Assembly (NCBI GenBank): GCA_017939855.1
Contig: JAGAZW010000085.1
Span: forward strand, 1 to 7,500
From: Clostridia bacterium
GTDB lineage: Bacteria > Bacillota > Clostridia > Oscillospirales > Acutalibacteraceae
Reading direction: 5' to 3'
DNA: 7,500 nt
In this document: positions 6,550 to 7,500 of the stretch, piece after piece
How the letters are laid out: each line of letters opens with the position of its first letter
Numbering within the stretch: the stretch's first letter is position 1
Made by a program: the position numbers and the translations under genes
Notes under the pieces: generated by a model
Databases searched by the model: none
What the model was told of the DNA's origin: nothing
The model's input: the letters and a program-made list of their open reading frames with translations, nothing else

Positions 6550-7500
6550 ATGAACCTTAACGAAATCAGAACAAAGGTTAAAACGGGCGGCTGTGATAAC
6601 ACTTTTAAAATGTTGTACAAAAATGTCGAAACCGCCAAAAATCGATATATTAAGGCACTTGATGAGTTTGAAAAACTTTATGGAGACAAGGATAATATCC
6701 GTATTTTTTCAGCGCCCGGCAGGACAGAGGTGGGCGGAAATCATACCGACCATCAACATGGAAAGGTTCTGGCAGCAAGTGTTGATCTTGATGTTATTGC
6801 TATCGTCAGTGCGAATGAGAGTAACCTCATAAGGATTAAGTCCAAGGGTTATCCTATGGATAAAATCGATTTGGATAATCTGGATATCAATAAAAATGAA
6901 TATGGTAAAGCTGCAGCCCTTATAAGAGGAGTGTGCGCCGCTTTTAAAAACAACGGATATACCGTCGGAGGTTTCGACGCCTATACAACTTCAAATGTCT
7001 TAAAAGGTTCAGGGCTTTCTTCATCTGCCGCCTTTGAAGTTTTGGTTTCTAATATAATAAACGGTCTTTATAATGCTAATAAAGTCGATAGCGTAACTAT
7101 TGCTAAGTATTCTCAATTTGCAGAAAGGGAGTATTTCGGCAAACCCTGCGGACTGCTTGATCAGATGGCAAGTTCTGTTGGCGGCTTTACCTATGCCGAC
7201 TTTAACGACCCGAAAAATCCCGTTATTGAAAAAATAGAGCTTGATATGTCACAGTCGGGATGCACATTATGTGTTGTCGATACCGGCGGTAATCACGCTA
7301 ATCTTACACAAGATTATGCAGATATAACTGTTGAATGTAAAAAAATCAGTAATGCTTTAGGTGTCGATTTTCTGCGTGATGCTGACGAACAGCGTTTCTA
7401 TAAAGAACTAGCAAGGCTACGAAAAGAATGCGGAGATAGGGCAGTACTCAGGGCCTTTCATTTTTTCAATGAAAATAAAAGGGTGGGTGACCAAAAAGCT
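6550..7500 (+). CDS. galK: Galactokinase-like GHMP sugar kinase (3' partial)
   Basis: The frame runs open from the ATG at 6550 to the window edge (317 codons, no stop), so the C-terminus is missing. The GHMP kinase plan is clear. Residues 54-74 hold the galactokinase signature in the form SAPGRTEVGGNHTDHQHG, followed by KVL. Residues 153-163 are the ATP-binding GSGLSSSAAFE. CGLLDQMAS (200-208) carries the expected catalytic Asp, D204. VVDTGGNHANLTQDY (242-256) matches the later block ending in the sugar-contacting Tyr. Galactokinase phosphorylates galactose at C1 in the Leloir pathway. Two oddities stand out: the usual Glu of GEHTDY is Asn (N64) with Tyr changed to His (H68), and the conserved Arg is residue 58 rather than about 28, so the N-terminus is about 30 residues longer than the E. 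coli enzyme. The substrate could therefore be another sugar. It follows ackA by 17 bp, suggesting an operon. Confidence 0.85.
   Translation, partial: MNLNEIRTKVKTGGCDNTFKMLYKNVETAKNRYIKALDEFEKLYGDKDNIRIFSAPGRTEVGGNHTDHQHGKVLAASVDLDVIAIVSANESNLIRIKSKGYPMDKIDLDNLDINKNEYGKAAALIRGVCAAFKNNGYTVGGFDAYTTSNVLKGSGLSSSAAFEVLVSNIINGLYNANKVDSVTIAKYSQFAEREYFGKPCGLLDQMASSVGGFTYADFNDPKNPVIEKIELDMSQSGCTLCVVDTGGNHANLTQDYADITVECKKISNALGVDFLRDADEQRFYKELARLRKECGDRAVLRAFHFFNENKRVGDQKA

Noticed and set aside
6593..6832. Plus-strand 79-codon open frame within the galactokinase-like gene
   Set aside because: It lies in another frame inside the real kinase frame, which carries all the GHMP motifs and runs to the window edge.

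Overview
The window looks like a low-to-moderate GC Firmicutes chromosome, most likely a Clostridia member of the gut Oscillospirales/Lachnospirales type. This is inferred from A/T-rich spacers with sigma-A-like promoters, strong GGAGG-type ribosome sites, a TTG start, a clostridial-style TmcAL next to acetate kinase, and a galactokinase with the GGNHTDH motif variant that I associate with this group. No database search was possible, so the taxonomy is tentative.

Layout. (1) Bases 1-3262, + strand: two tightly coupled genes. The first enters from the left edge and encodes a multi-pass membrane region followed by an McrB-like AAA+ NTPase. The second, 2 bp downstream, encodes a 506-residue protein with a region resembling the DUF2357 domain of McrC-type partners and C-terminal zinc-binding cysteines, but no nuclease motif I can defend. 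This is the accessory part of the window and the best candidate for a little-described NTP-dependent conflict or defence system. (2) A 16-bp perfect hairpin at 3266-3301 separates it from genes on the opposite strand. (3) 3302-3919, - strand: a small membrane-anchored protein resembling a minimal LytR-CpsA-Psr domain without the family's arginines. Its 101-bp upstream spacer holds a 22-bp direct repeat and the terminator of the next gene. (4) 4021-5187, - strand: TmcAL, the tRNA(Met) cytidine acetate ligase, probably starting at a TTG. (5) 5188-5335: a divergent promoter region in which the -10 elements for tmcAL and ackA overlap. (6) 5336-6532, + strand: acetate kinase. (7) 6550 to the right edge, + strand: a galactokinase-like GHMP kinase, 17 bp after ackA with its own ribosome site and cut by the window end.

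How the genes relate. AckA interconverts acetyl phosphate and acetate with ADP/ATP, while TmcAL consumes acetate and ATP to modify the wobble base of elongator tRNA(Met), so the divergent pair shares a metabolite. The kinase behind ackA suggests sugar entry and overflow acetate production may be transcribed together. The membrane AAA+ pair has no evident link to these housekeeping genes. I saw no rRNA, tRNA, CRISPR array, insertion sequence or integrase.
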